Shown: piece by piece, positions 13,442 to 20,540 of the stretch | Position numbering within the stretch: the first letter of the stretch is position 1 | Layout of the letters: each line of letters begins with the position of its first letter | Source: Olsenella_L kribbiana | GTDB taxonomy: Bacteria; Actinomycetota; Coriobacteriia; Coriobacteriales; Atopobiaceae | Length of the DNA stretch: 23,088 nt | Direction of reading: 5' to 3' | NCBI RefSeq assembly: GCF_036408795.1 | Contig: NZ_JAZGJP010000025.1 | Span: forward strand, 1-23,088 | Notes under the pieces: model-generated | What the model was told of the DNA's origin: nothing | What the model saw: only the letters and a program-made list of their open reading frames with translations | The model's database searches: none | Position numbers and translations under genes: made by a program

Positions 13442-14931
13442 TTAAGTAGCCTTTCCATTTCATTCTCAAGCTGCTGGACCTGCATGCCTGCAATGACCTG
13501 CACAGCCTGTGGACTTGGCCTCATGACTCCGATGACGCCATCACCCTTTATCTTCTCTTCGGCTACCTTCGAAGGATCCTTGACCTCGATACGGAGACGT
13601 GTGATGCAGTTTTCGCAGCTTGCCACATTTTCCTTGCCGCCAAGCCCCTCGAGAATACGAGCTGCTATTGCGGCAAAATTCTCATCGGAGGAAGAAGTAT
13701 TTGCCTGTGCAGATGCATTGTTCTGCGCTACCACAACTGGCGAATCATCATCTTCGCGGCCAGGTGTCTTGAGATTGAACTTCTTGATAGCAAACGCAAA
13801 TACAAGATAGAACAGGACCGCTGTCGGGATGCCGATGAGGATGATCATCCAGGTATTCTTAGCACATGGCGTGAATGAGCTCAAGAACAGATCGATTGCG
13901 CCAGCAGAGAACGAGAAGCCTGCACGAACGGGTAGCGAGACCGTAATTATTGTCACGATGCCGTATAGGATTGCGTACACGAGATAAAGGCCAGGAGCCG
14001 CAAACAGGAAAGCGAATTCGAACGGCTCCGTCACGCCAGTCAGGAAAGCGCAGAGGCCAGCGGACACCAGAAGACCTTTCACAAGATTCTTGCGCTCAGG
14101 CTTTGCCTGGCGATACATGGCATACGCCGCTGCAGGGATGCCGAACATCATGCACGGGAAGAAGCCTGTCATATACATGCCTGTCCCGTATGCAGTCTGT
14201 GTACCAGACCAGAAATTGGTCAGATCATTGATGCCTGCCACATCGAACCAGAAGACAGAGTTGATGGCATGGTGCAGTCCGAATGGAAGCAGAAGCTTGT
14301 TGAGGAATGCATAGATGCCTGCTCCAACCGCACCCAGGCTCACAATGCTTGTGCCAATGAAGACCAGTCCGTTGTAGAGCAGAGGCCAGACAATTGCCAG
14401 AATGGCAGAAACCACGAGCGAGACAAGTGCCGTCACGATGGCAACGGCACGACGGCCAGAGAAGAATGCGAGATAATCCGGAAGCCTTAGATTCTTGAAT
14501 CGGTTGAAGCACATGGCACCAATAATGCCTGCCAAGATACCGATAAACTGCGTCTCGATATGAGAGAAGGCCGGATCGACTGCATCAACTTCAATGCCCA
14601 GAAGCGCTGCAATGGTCTTCGGAGCCAGGAGTGTAGTAATAACAAGCCACGCAACAAGTCCTGCCAGCGCAGATGCACCATCGCGCTCGTTCGCCATGCC
14701 CACTGCTACGCCAATAGCGAAGAGGATGGCCATGTTGTTGATCAGGGCGCCGCCAGCGTCAATCAGGAACGTGCCAAGCGTCACCATCCACGGCGCTGTT
14801 GTATAGACTCCTGTAGCACCCATAGCGCTCGGCGCAAGCAGATAGCCAATACCCATGAGAATTCCTGCAATTGGCAGGCATGCCACTGGCAACATCAGTG
14901 ATTTACCTAGTCGCTGCAATGTCTTGAGCAT
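13438..14931 (-). CDS. PTS EIIBC, N-acetylglucosamine/glucose family (NagE-like)
   Basis: A 497-aa fused permease. The EIIC domain (about 1-380) has ten or so hydrophobic segments and the family motifs LQRLGKSLMLPVACLPIAG, GLHHAINSVFWFD, GFFPCMMFGIPAAA, FLTGVTEPFEFAF and FNLKTPGRED. After a Ser/Asn/Ala linker, the EIIB domain (about 415-497) has the phosphorylated cysteine in ENCITRLRIEV. No EIIA domain is attached, so it borrows one in trans. The motif set matches E. coli NagE more than PtsG, so GlcNAc or a related amino sugar is the favoured substrate. The ATG at 14931 has GGAGGA four bases upstream. It is the first gene of a two-gene operon with DUF7916. Confidence 0.9.
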   Translation of the reverse strand: MLKTLQRLGKSLMLPVACLPIAGILMGIGYLLAPSAMGATGVYTTAPWMVTLGTFLIDAGGALINNMAILFAIGVAVGMANERDGASALAGLVAWLVITTLLAPKTIAALLGIEVDAVDPAFSHIETQFIGILAGIIGAMCFNRFKNLRLPDYLAFFSGRRAVAIVTALVSLVVSAILAIVWPLLYNGLVFIGTSIVSLGAVGAGIYAFLNKLLLPFGLHHAINSVFWFDVAGINDLTNFWSGTQTAYGTGMYMTGFFPCMMFGIPAAAYAMYRQAKPERKNLVKGLLVSAGLCAFLTGVTEPFEFAFLFAAPGLYLVYAILYGIVTIITVSLPVRAGFSFSAGAIDLFLSSFTPCAKNTWMIILIGIPTAVLFYLVFAFAIKKFNLKTPGREDDDSPVVVAQNNASAQANTSSSDENFAAIAARILEGLGGKENVASCENCITRLRIEVKDPSKVAEEKIKGDGVIGVMRPSPQAVQVIAGMQVQQLENEMERLLK

Positions 14932-14961
14932 ATATTCCTCCAAAGACGTGCATGAATATGG

Positions 14962-15012
14962 CTGCAGCTGCAAGCTGCAGTCTTGTAATAGGTCACTAAC
15001 AGTCTCTATTAC
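14962..15012 (-). promoter_or_regulatory. Operator-like inverted repeats upstream of the EIIBC operon
   Basis: Two perfect inverted repeats lie here: ctgcagct-gca-agctgcag (14962-14980), and gtaatag (14985-14991) with ctattac (15006-15012) spaced by 14 bases. On the minus strand the left arm of the latter (TATTAC) could be a -10 box, so a repressor there would block transcription. The GntR/UTRA regulator encoded 380 bases away is the obvious candidate binder. This is inference. Confidence 0.4.
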
Positions 15013-15390
15013 ATTGCATCTCCGTGAACGGTTTGATAAACCTTTAGCTCAGTCCCGCGATACGTGAACAGTCATCTTTGTGCTACGGTATTGTTTTCCA
15101 TGGTTCATAGGTAGTTTCGGATCTACGATACAGGGACTGCTATATTTCAGGGAGCTATTAAAGACTTGGATGCAGCACACAAACTCATCTCTGCTTAAAG
15201 TAGCGCTACGAGACCTCCGGATATGCCTGCGCTCATCTACTCCGTGAAACGTGTCTCAAGCGCGACCCGTCCTTCGACACCCCGATCATAGCTACGGCAC
15301 ACAGTCAGAAGCCGAATGAGAAGCTTGCAGTTTAGGAAACCCAACAATGCTGCAAGCTCTCCACACGTCTTAAGCCCAAAGCAATGCTAT
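15013..15390. other. Spacer between EIIBC and GntR genes with degenerate fragments
   Basis: No intact gene is visible. Short plus-strand frames look protein-like: one ends DAAHKLISA (stop near 15198), another reads SGYACAHLLRETCLKRD, then PIIATAHSQKPNEKLAV and stops at about 15333. They are in different frames and lack starts, so they look like remains of a decayed gene that I cannot name. The second ends inside the sequence resembling the terminal repeat. The spacer should also contain part of the EIIBC promoter. Confidence 0.4.
15322..15358. repeat. Hairpin resembling the terminal repeat; possible GntR terminator
   Basis: Arms agcttgcag (15322-15330) and ctgcaagct (15350-15358) are perfectly complementary with a 19-base loop. 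The segment 15323-15350 matches bases 73-100 of the terminal repeat at about 22 of 28 positions (for example GCAGTTTAGGAAACCCAAC against GCAGTTCAGGGAGCCTAAC). It lies 33 bases after the GntR stop on the minus strand, so it might terminate that gene, but no T run follows. Confidence 0.5.
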
Positions 15391-16116
15391 CTATACGTCA
15401 AAGGCATATCGACTACCAACATAATACTGACGTCCAATCGCAACGGGTACGTTGGAAGCATCTACGAACTTTGCGTTCATGTACATGAGCGGGGATTTCT
15501 TCGGAACATGGAGAAGTGTAGCCTGATTGGTTGATGCAGCAACCGCTTCCAGTGTTAGGCTCACATTGCGGATCGGCCGTCTGCCACTGACCTTTTCAAT
15601 CTGGTCAAAGAATGAGGCATCTTCAAAATCCACATCCATGAGACCTCTGAATTCATCATATGGCAGGAACATGTTCTCTTCGTAGATTGGTACTTCATCT
15701 GCAGTACGAATACGCTGCACATATACCAGCAACGCGTCCTCTCCAAGTAGGAAGAAACGTCTCTCATCATCACGTGCGGGAACGATTTGCTGGCTTATAA
15801 GGTGAGCTCCCGGGGTCATGCCGGCCTCATGACAGAGCTCCGTAAAAGAGCGAAGCTCCCCTGCGCTATGGCGAAGCTGACGGTCGAAATGGACCTTGCT
15901 CACAAAGGTGCCAACACCCTGCCTTTTTATAAGAAAACCATTGGTGCAAAGATCGTTAAGCGCGCGGCGCACAGTGATTCTGCTGGCGCCATACTTGCTG
16001 CACAGCTCCTGTTCGGTTGGCAGCTGATCGCCGGGAGCATATGTTCCATCAGTAATGGATGCCTTTACATCTGCATATATCTGCTGGTACAGAGGTGATG
16101 AGGTATCCTGTGACAT
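15391..16116 (-). CDS. GntR-family (HutC/UTRA) transcriptional repressor
   Basis: 241 aa. The N-terminal winged HTH (about 8-75) has PLYQQIYADVKASI, GDQLPTEQELCSKYGASRIT and VRRALNDLCTNGFL, followed by the GVGTFV wing. A C-terminal UTRA ligand domain (about 90-238) shows RIRTADEVPIYEENMFLP and IGRQYYVGSRYAFDV. UTRA domains in this subfamily usually bind sugar phosphates, so it probably controls the flanking PTS operons. The SD is weak (CCAGG eight bases before ATG). It sits alone between the SIS/EIID operon terminator and the EIIBC operon, all on the minus strand. Confidence 0.92.
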   Translation of the reverse strand: MSQDTSSPLYQQIYADVKASITDGTYAPGDQLPTEQELCSKYGASRITVRRALNDLCTNGFLIKRQGVGTFVSKVHFDRQLRHSAGELRSFTELCHEAGMTPGAHLISQQIVPARDDERRFFLLGEDALLVYVQRIRTADEVPIYEENMFLPYDEFRGLMDVDFEDASFFDQIEKVSGRRPIRNVSLTLEAVAASTNQATLLHVPKKSPLMYMNAKFVDASNVPVAIGRQYYVGSRYAFDV

Positions 16117-16191
16117 GCTATCAGCCTGGCTCCGCTCTTGGCAATGAATCTATCTCAAGGTGTCTTGTCGAGTTTATCATTCAAGAAATGA

Positions 16192-16229
16192 GCTGCAAGC
16201 AGCCAGGTCGAATCCTGGCTGCTTGCAGC
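16192..16229 (-). terminator. Perfect 16-bp hairpin terminator
   Basis: Arms gctgcaagcagccagg (16192-16207) and cctggctgcttgcagc (16214-16229) pair without mismatch around the loop tcgaat. It lies 22 bases after the SIS-gene stop; on the minus strand TCATTTCTTG follows. It separates the mannose-family PTS operon from the GntR gene. Confidence 0.8.
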
Positions 16230-16251
16230 ATCAATCGTCAATGATTACACC

Positions 16252-17367
16252 TCACTTGCCGTCAGTAGTGTAGTTGTCATGCACTCCATCAAGTACTTTA
16301 CTTCCTATCCGTTCATGGAACAGCGGATCTTTGGGAATCGAAGGGTCTATTCCATGTGCTTGAGAGGCCTTGCATGCAACCATCTGGAGCGGAATTATGT
16401 ATTCCCAGCAAGAGAAGAGCGGGTCATCTTCGAAGTCTGCGATGCAGTCAAAAGCCTTCTGACTTTCTATACCATCAGGTGAGCCAATCAGATAGTTGTG
16501 CGTCGTCCATTCACTCAATATATCGATGAGCTTAAACGTCCGAGGCTTATAGTCACCCTTCGAAGCAAGATAGAAAAGATAGCTATCTTCGGATATCGAA
16601 TTATATATTCCATGGAAGAATTCCTCGATATCGTATCCGGCAACACCCTGCCGCACGGTTTCCAGAATCTTCAGTGCACCTTCGAGCACATCGCCATACA
16701 TGCCATCGTATCCGACTACGATAATTCTCTTTGCAGGATAGAAATCATCAGCTATTCGGTCATACCATGCATCAGAAGCTTCGAAGATGGCTGGCAGGTT
16801 GTTGATGACCTTCTTCATGCGCTCAAGATATGGCTGGATCTGCGCATCCGTCACGATCCCCTTTGCAAGAGCAAGCTCAGTAACCATCATCATTACTGTA
16901 GCAATGGATCCACCATAGCCTTTGGTTTTTGCTCCGCAAAGCTCATTGCCAACTTCTAGCATCGTACTCACTTGCGCATGCTCAAACACAAGGGCATCCG
17001 GATTTGCGCTGACAGCAGCCGTCATAAGACCGCGTGAGCTAGCTGCATCCAGCCCCTCTGCCGTAGAAAGGCTTTGCCCTCCCTGCGAGATGCCTATGAC
17101 AAGCGCATCGTGGTCATACACTTTCTCATCGCGAGCAAAACGGGTTGGATACATCGGTATGATTTTCCATCCAGTCAGCTCTTCCAGATAGAGCTTGGCT
17201 GAAACACCCGCATGATAGCTCGTTCCGGACCCTATGAGATATACCGTCTTGATCTTTCGGTCCCTGAAGGCCTCCACAAAAGACGAGCAGATTCTCTTGC
17301 GGTCATTAATAATTGAGGTCAATACGACAGGCGTCTCTCGAATATAGTCGTACATAATACTTGACAT
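16252..17367 (-). CDS. SIS-domain sugar-phosphate enzyme (deglycase/isomerase-like)
   Basis: 371 aa with two SIS domains. The first has the GlmS-type GSGTSYHAG (46-54) and ISQGGQSLST (93-102) phosphosugar-binding loops. The second starts near RIIVVGYDGMYGDVLEGALK, and YDIEEFFHG is the usual conserved segment. The glutaminase half of GlmS is absent, so it cannot be full GlmS. With a mannose-family PTS upstream, the best analogies are FrlB/GfrF deglycases for fructoselysine- or glucoselysine-6-phosphate, or an AgaS-like deaminase/isomerase. The substrate is not decided by sequence. The ATG at 17367 is 2 nt after the EIID stop, with GGAG inside the end of EIID. Confidence 0.85.
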   Translation of the reverse strand: MSSIMYDYIRETPVVLTSIINDRKRICSSFVEAFRDRKIKTVYLIGSGTSYHAGVSAKLYLEELTGWKIIPMYPTRFARDEKVYDHDALVIGISQGGQSLSTAEGLDAASSRGLMTAAVSANPDALVFEHAQVSTMLEVGNELCGAKTKGYGGSIATVMMMVTELALAKGIVTDAQIQPYLERMKKVINNLPAIFEASDAWYDRIADDFYPAKRIIVVGYDGMYGDVLEGALKILETVRQGVAGYDIEEFFHGIYNSISEDSYLFYLASKGDYKPRTFKLIDILSEWTTHNYLIGSPDGIESQKAFDCIADFEDDPLFSCWEYIIPLQMVACKASQAHGIDPSIPKDPLFHERIGSKVLDGVHDNYTTDGK

Positions 17368-17369
17368 AG

Positions 17370-18215
17370 CTAGAGCACTCCAATAAGTGATCCGATGATA
17401 CCAACAGCAATCAAACCGAACATGACAGAAGTTGTCTTGTGCCCCTTCTTCAGAAGGGCATAGCAAATGAATGTCAAGCCAAGCGGCAGAATGCCAGGAA
17501 GTATCTGATCGAAGATGCTCTGGAGCTCTACGCTTGTCTCACCAGCAGTAATAACAAGAGGCGTAGTGAAGGTGACCATCGATGCAATCATGGCTCCGAC
17601 AACGCAAAGGCCGAGTATCTTTGCACAGCTCGTCAGCAGCTCGATGGTGCCATCTTTCTGCATTTTGTCAATGAATCCGACACCGCTCTCATAACCAATC
17701 TTCAGGCCATAGTATCTTGCCAGCAAAGCTGGAACATTGAAAATGAGAAGGAAGAGGATAGCTCCAAGAATCGATCCTTGCTGGGCAAGGCCGCATCCAA
17801 CGCCAGCAGCAATAACGCGGAAGGTCCCCCAGAAGAAGGAGTCGCCGATACCTGCAACGGGACCCATAAGGGCAGCTTTGAGGGCGGTAATTGATTCGAT
17901 GTCGTAATGTTCGCCAGCAAGTTCGGCCTGACGGTTCTGCTCCTCCATCGCAATGCATGCACCGGTGATGATTGTCACAACCTGGGGAGTTGTATTGAAG
18001 AATGAAAGGTGCCGCTCAAGCGCTGCGCTCAGCTCCTTCTTATCGGGGTAAAGACGTTCAAGTATCGGAAGCATTGAGTAGCAGAAACCAACGTTCTGCA
18101 TTCGTTCATAATTGAAGCAAGCTTGGAGTGGGAAAGAGCGCCAAAAGACTCGACGCATATCGTTCTTTGTGACAATGCCGCCATTCTTCATTGGCTGATC
18201 GAGATTTCCGGCCAT
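17370..18215 (-). CDS. PTS mannose/fructose/sorbose family EIID
   Basis: 281 aa. Family features: FWRSFPLQACFNYERMQNVG near the N-terminus, SMLPILERLYPDKKEL, FFNTTPQVVTIITGACIAME, ALKAALMGPVAGIGDSFFWG, and hydrophobic C-terminal segments. EIID is the second membrane subunit of this PTS class and forms the transport channel with EIIC. Its ATG overlaps the EIIC stop by one base (TAATG), and the SIS gene follows after 2 nt, so it lies in the middle of a coupled operon. Confidence 0.95.
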   Translation of the reverse strand: MAGNLDQPMKNGGIVTKNDMRRVFWRSFPLQACFNYERMQNVGFCYSMLPILERLYPDKKELSAALERHLSFFNTTPQVVTIITGACIAMEEQNRQAELAGEHYDIESITALKAALMGPVAGIGDSFFWGTFRVIAAGVGCGLAQQGSILGAILFLLIFNVPALLARYYGLKIGYESGVGFIDKMQKDGTIELLTSCAKILGLCVVGAMIASMVTFTTPLVITAGETSVELQSIFDQILPGILPLGLTFICYALLKKGHKTTSVMFGLIAVGIIGSLIGVL

Positions 18216-19018
18216 TACAATTCACCATCCAAATCGTCAGAGTCTGCTTCCTGATCCAGCTGAGCCACCGATATGCTCTCCAGTTCGCGCTTCCGGACAA
18301 TCGTTGCCTGGTAGAACACGTATGCAATAACGCCACCAACGACGGCAACGCCCGTAGTGCTCATACCGAGCAGAGCAGTGAGGACAAACCCGACGAACAG
18401 ATATGCAGCATTTGTCTTGTCGAATATGAGCGTCATAAGGATTGCGATACCAAGAGCAGGAAGCATGCCGGAGGCAACAGTGAACCCATGCGTGATGAAC
18501 GTCGGGAGCCAGTTGACAAAGTCGCCGATGACCTGCGAGCCAAGAAGTACACCCAGGAAGACGACAAGGAACGACGTAATCCAGAACAGAGCGGCACCAG
18601 ACCAAAGAGCCTTTGTGACTACGCCAGCATCCCCTTCAGCTGCGCCCTTGTCAGCCCACCGGGCAAACCCAAGATTCAGGGTGCGGTCAAGGATTCCCAA
18701 GAGCTGACCCAGAGTAGCAATCGGAAGCGAAAGTGCGACTGCCGTGCCCGTATCGAGGCCGGAAAGAATTGCGAAGGCAGTAGAGAGAATGCCGCCGCAG
18801 ACAACATCAGGCGGTACAGCGGCACCAATTCCCACAACACCCATCATGACGAGCTCAACGGAAGCGCCCATGATGATGCCAGTCTGCACATCGCCCAGAA
18901 TGAGGCCGACAATAGGACCAAGGACTATCGGCCTCTCGAACATGGTCTGTCCAGCGACGCGTCCATCCCATATTCCAAATCCTGCCAAAATGCCTAAAAG
19001 AAGAGCCTGTACAACCAT
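18215..19018 (-). CDS. PTS mannose/fructose/sorbose family EIIC
   Basis: 267 aa, strongly hydrophobic. MVVQALLLGILAGFGIWDGR, ERPIVLGPIVGLILGDVQTG, GASVELVMMGVVGIGAAVPP and DVVCGGILSTAFAI are hallmark EIIC segments; an acidic tail (EADSDDLDGEL) is cytoplasmic. The start at 19018 is fixed by AGGAGG five bases upstream. It follows EIIB by 72 bases. Confidence 0.95.
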   Translation of the reverse strand: MVVQALLLGILAGFGIWDGRVAGQTMFERPIVLGPIVGLILGDVQTGIIMGASVELVMMGVVGIGAAVPPDVVCGGILSTAFAILSGLDTGTAVALSLPIATLGQLLGILDRTLNLGFARWADKGAAEGDAGVVTKALWSGAALFWITSFLVVFLGVLLGSQVIGDFVNWLPTFITHGFTVASGMLPALGIAILMTLIFDKTNAAYLFVGFVLTALLGMSTTGVAVVGGVIAYVFYQATIVRKRELESISVAQLDQEADSDDLDGEL

Positions 19019-19090
19019 AATGTCCTCCTTGCATAAGCCATTAGCATGCAGAACTGACAGGACCGTAGCCGGCATTGTCCCATCGATCTG

Positions 19091-19576
19091 TTACGACTGA
19101 TAGATTCGTCTGATATCGGCAAGACTCATAGGTCTTTGGTCGGGAACTGACTGAAGCGATACCTGGATACCAAGCGCTTCCAGCCTTTCTAATGCAGTCA
19201 TATCGGAACTGTCCAGAAATACCTGCGGAGAGATACGCTTTCGATTCCCCGTCTGTCTGATGCCTCCTAGACATACCTTGTGGATAGCTCCTGAACCTTC
19301 CGCAATACGCACTGCATCTTCGGAACTTGCACAGACAACGAACATGTGTCTATCGGTGTATTTCGGATTCTTTAGAACGAGGATGGCGCCTTCAACCGAC
19401 TTGATTGAAAGTACAGCCTGAGGAGGCTTTGCCATCTTGAATGCCGCCTTCATGAGATCATTGTGAGCGGCAGCATCATTTGCAACCACAATGGTATCGG
19501 CGCTCAGATAAGCCGTCCAGCTTACAGCAACTTGCCCATGTATAAGCCGGTCATCAACGCGTAGCAATTCAACCAT
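19091..19576 (-). CDS. PTS mannose/fructose/sorbose family EIIB
   Basis: 161 aa. The phosphorylation-site segment RVDDRLIHGQV has its His at residue 13, followed by the typical IVVANDAAAHNDLMK and a C-terminal LADIRRIYQS. It accepts phosphate from EIIA and passes it to the sugar. The start at 19576 is chosen for GGAG six bases upstream; upstream in-frame ATGs have no RBS. The 152-base gap to EIIA holds no gene or clear terminator. Confidence 0.95.
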   Translation of the reverse strand: MVELLRVDDRLIHGQVAVSWTAYLSADTIVVANDAAAHNDLMKAAFKMAKPPQAVLSIKSVEGAILVLKNPKYTDRHMFVVCASSEDAVRIAEGSGAIHKVCLGGIRQTGNRKRISPQVFLDSSDMTALERLEALGIQVSLQSVPDQRPMSLADIRRIYQS

Positions 19577-19728
19577 CCAACACTCCAATCTCTTTGTCAT
19601 AACGAGTGGTCATTGTGCCTTCAAGCGAGTCCAACGAATAGTTCCTAATCTGAATCTGCAGGCGGATTGAGATGCATGTTTCTGCAAAATCGACGCCTGT
19701 CTGTTAACTCCTTTTACAGCAAAGCCGT

Positions 19729-20190
19729 TTATAGCTCATCTGATTCAGAATCATCAGCAGCTGCTGTATCGCTCGATTTCGCGATGTCCTCCAACAAGCC
19801 AATAGCGTTCCTGGAAGAAAGTACGGCATCTCTCACAAGCTTCTTTGCAACCGAAAACTCCTTCTCCTCGATGGGAAGCAAAGCAAGTTCAAGGAGCATG
19901 CCTAGATTGAGTCCAGTGATGCAGATGATATTGGGATGCAGAGGGTTCAGCTTCAGAGCTGCCTGCGTGGGACTGCCTCCAGGAATATCAGTTATGAGCA
20001 GTACCGTCTCCTCTGTGGGGAATTGATTTACCGCACTCTCTAGCCGTTCACATACAGAGTCCATAGCATCGTCGACATCTACTTCAACAATCTTGATTGT
20101 TGAAGCATCTCCGATGATAAGACGAAGCGCGGAGCGGATTCCCGTAGCAAAGCCTTTGTGTGTTACCAGAACTATATTGTTCAACCGCAC
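19729..20190 (-). CDS. PTS mannose family EIIA
   Basis: About 153 aa. The active-site segment is IVLVTHKGFATG (His about residue 11), with LLITDIPGGSPTQAAL and ITGLNLGMLLELAL typical of the EIIA-Man fold. The start is a GTG at 20190, chosen because AAGGAG lies just upstream (spacing about 5); an upstream ATG frame (to 20229) would add 13 residues without an RBS. It ends in a Ser/Asp/Glu-rich tail. It is the first gene of the EIIA-B-C-D-SIS operon and carries the general phosphorelay from HPr. Confidence 0.93.
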   Translation of the reverse strand: MRLNNIVLVTHKGFATGIRSALRLIIGDASTIKIVEVDVDDAMDSVCERLESAVNQFPTEETVLLITDIPGGSPTQAALKLNPLHPNIICITGLNLGMLLELALLPIEEKEFSVAKKLVRDAVLSSRNAIGLLEDIAKSSDTAAADDSESDEL

Positions 20191-20240
20191 TGCGACTCCT
20201 TCTTTTGTTGTTATATACATCTTATACATCTGAGAGTTTC

Positions 20241-20311
20241 ATACGTGTATCAGCTTGAAAGCTGTTCATATTCATCTGTTAAACGGCATATTTCTTACCG
20301 TGTACGGTATG
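20241..20311 (-). promoter_or_regulatory. Operator-like palindromes upstream of the mannose-family PTS operon
   Basis: Two similar palindromes share the form half-site-GT-half-site: ATAC-GT-GTAT (20241-20250) and TACCGT-GT-ACGGTA (20296-20309). Between them is CAGCTT-GA-AAGCTG (20251-20264). They lie 50-120 bases upstream of the EIIA start, where a repressor would act. An AT-rich promoter-like stretch (minus strand TTGTCA near 20352, TATAAC about 11-17 bases on) lies just upstream. The GntR/UTRA protein is the likely binder. Confidence 0.45.
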
Positions 20312-20540
20312 AATCAGAAATAATTTGTTATATACATAAGTACTGACAATACGAGCAGGGAGACAAGCATTGAACTAGGCTTGCCCAAATGCATATCGGT
20401 TCATGCCACTCGTTTTCCCTTGGCTTCGTTAAATCACACAGATAGCCCTCTCAAGATCATTGGCCGCATGATTGAGCAACAGAAATCGAGAATAAGCGCA
20501 AGGCAAGAGGCTCTCTTTATTGGCTCGGACGCTGCGATGC
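20312..20540. other. Spacer between brxL and the PTS operon
   Basis: This 229-base stretch is more AT-rich than its surroundings and contains no recognisable gene. It should hold the EIIA-operon promoter, and the 3' end of the brxL transcript. No strong terminator hairpin for brxL was found; only aagag-gct-ctctt near 20505-20517 is present. Confidence 0.4.

Noticed and set aside
15316..15534. 72-codon plus-strand frame beginning MRSLQFRKPNNA
   Set aside because: Resembles the frame in the terminal repeat only because the DNA is related; it runs antisense into the GntR gene.
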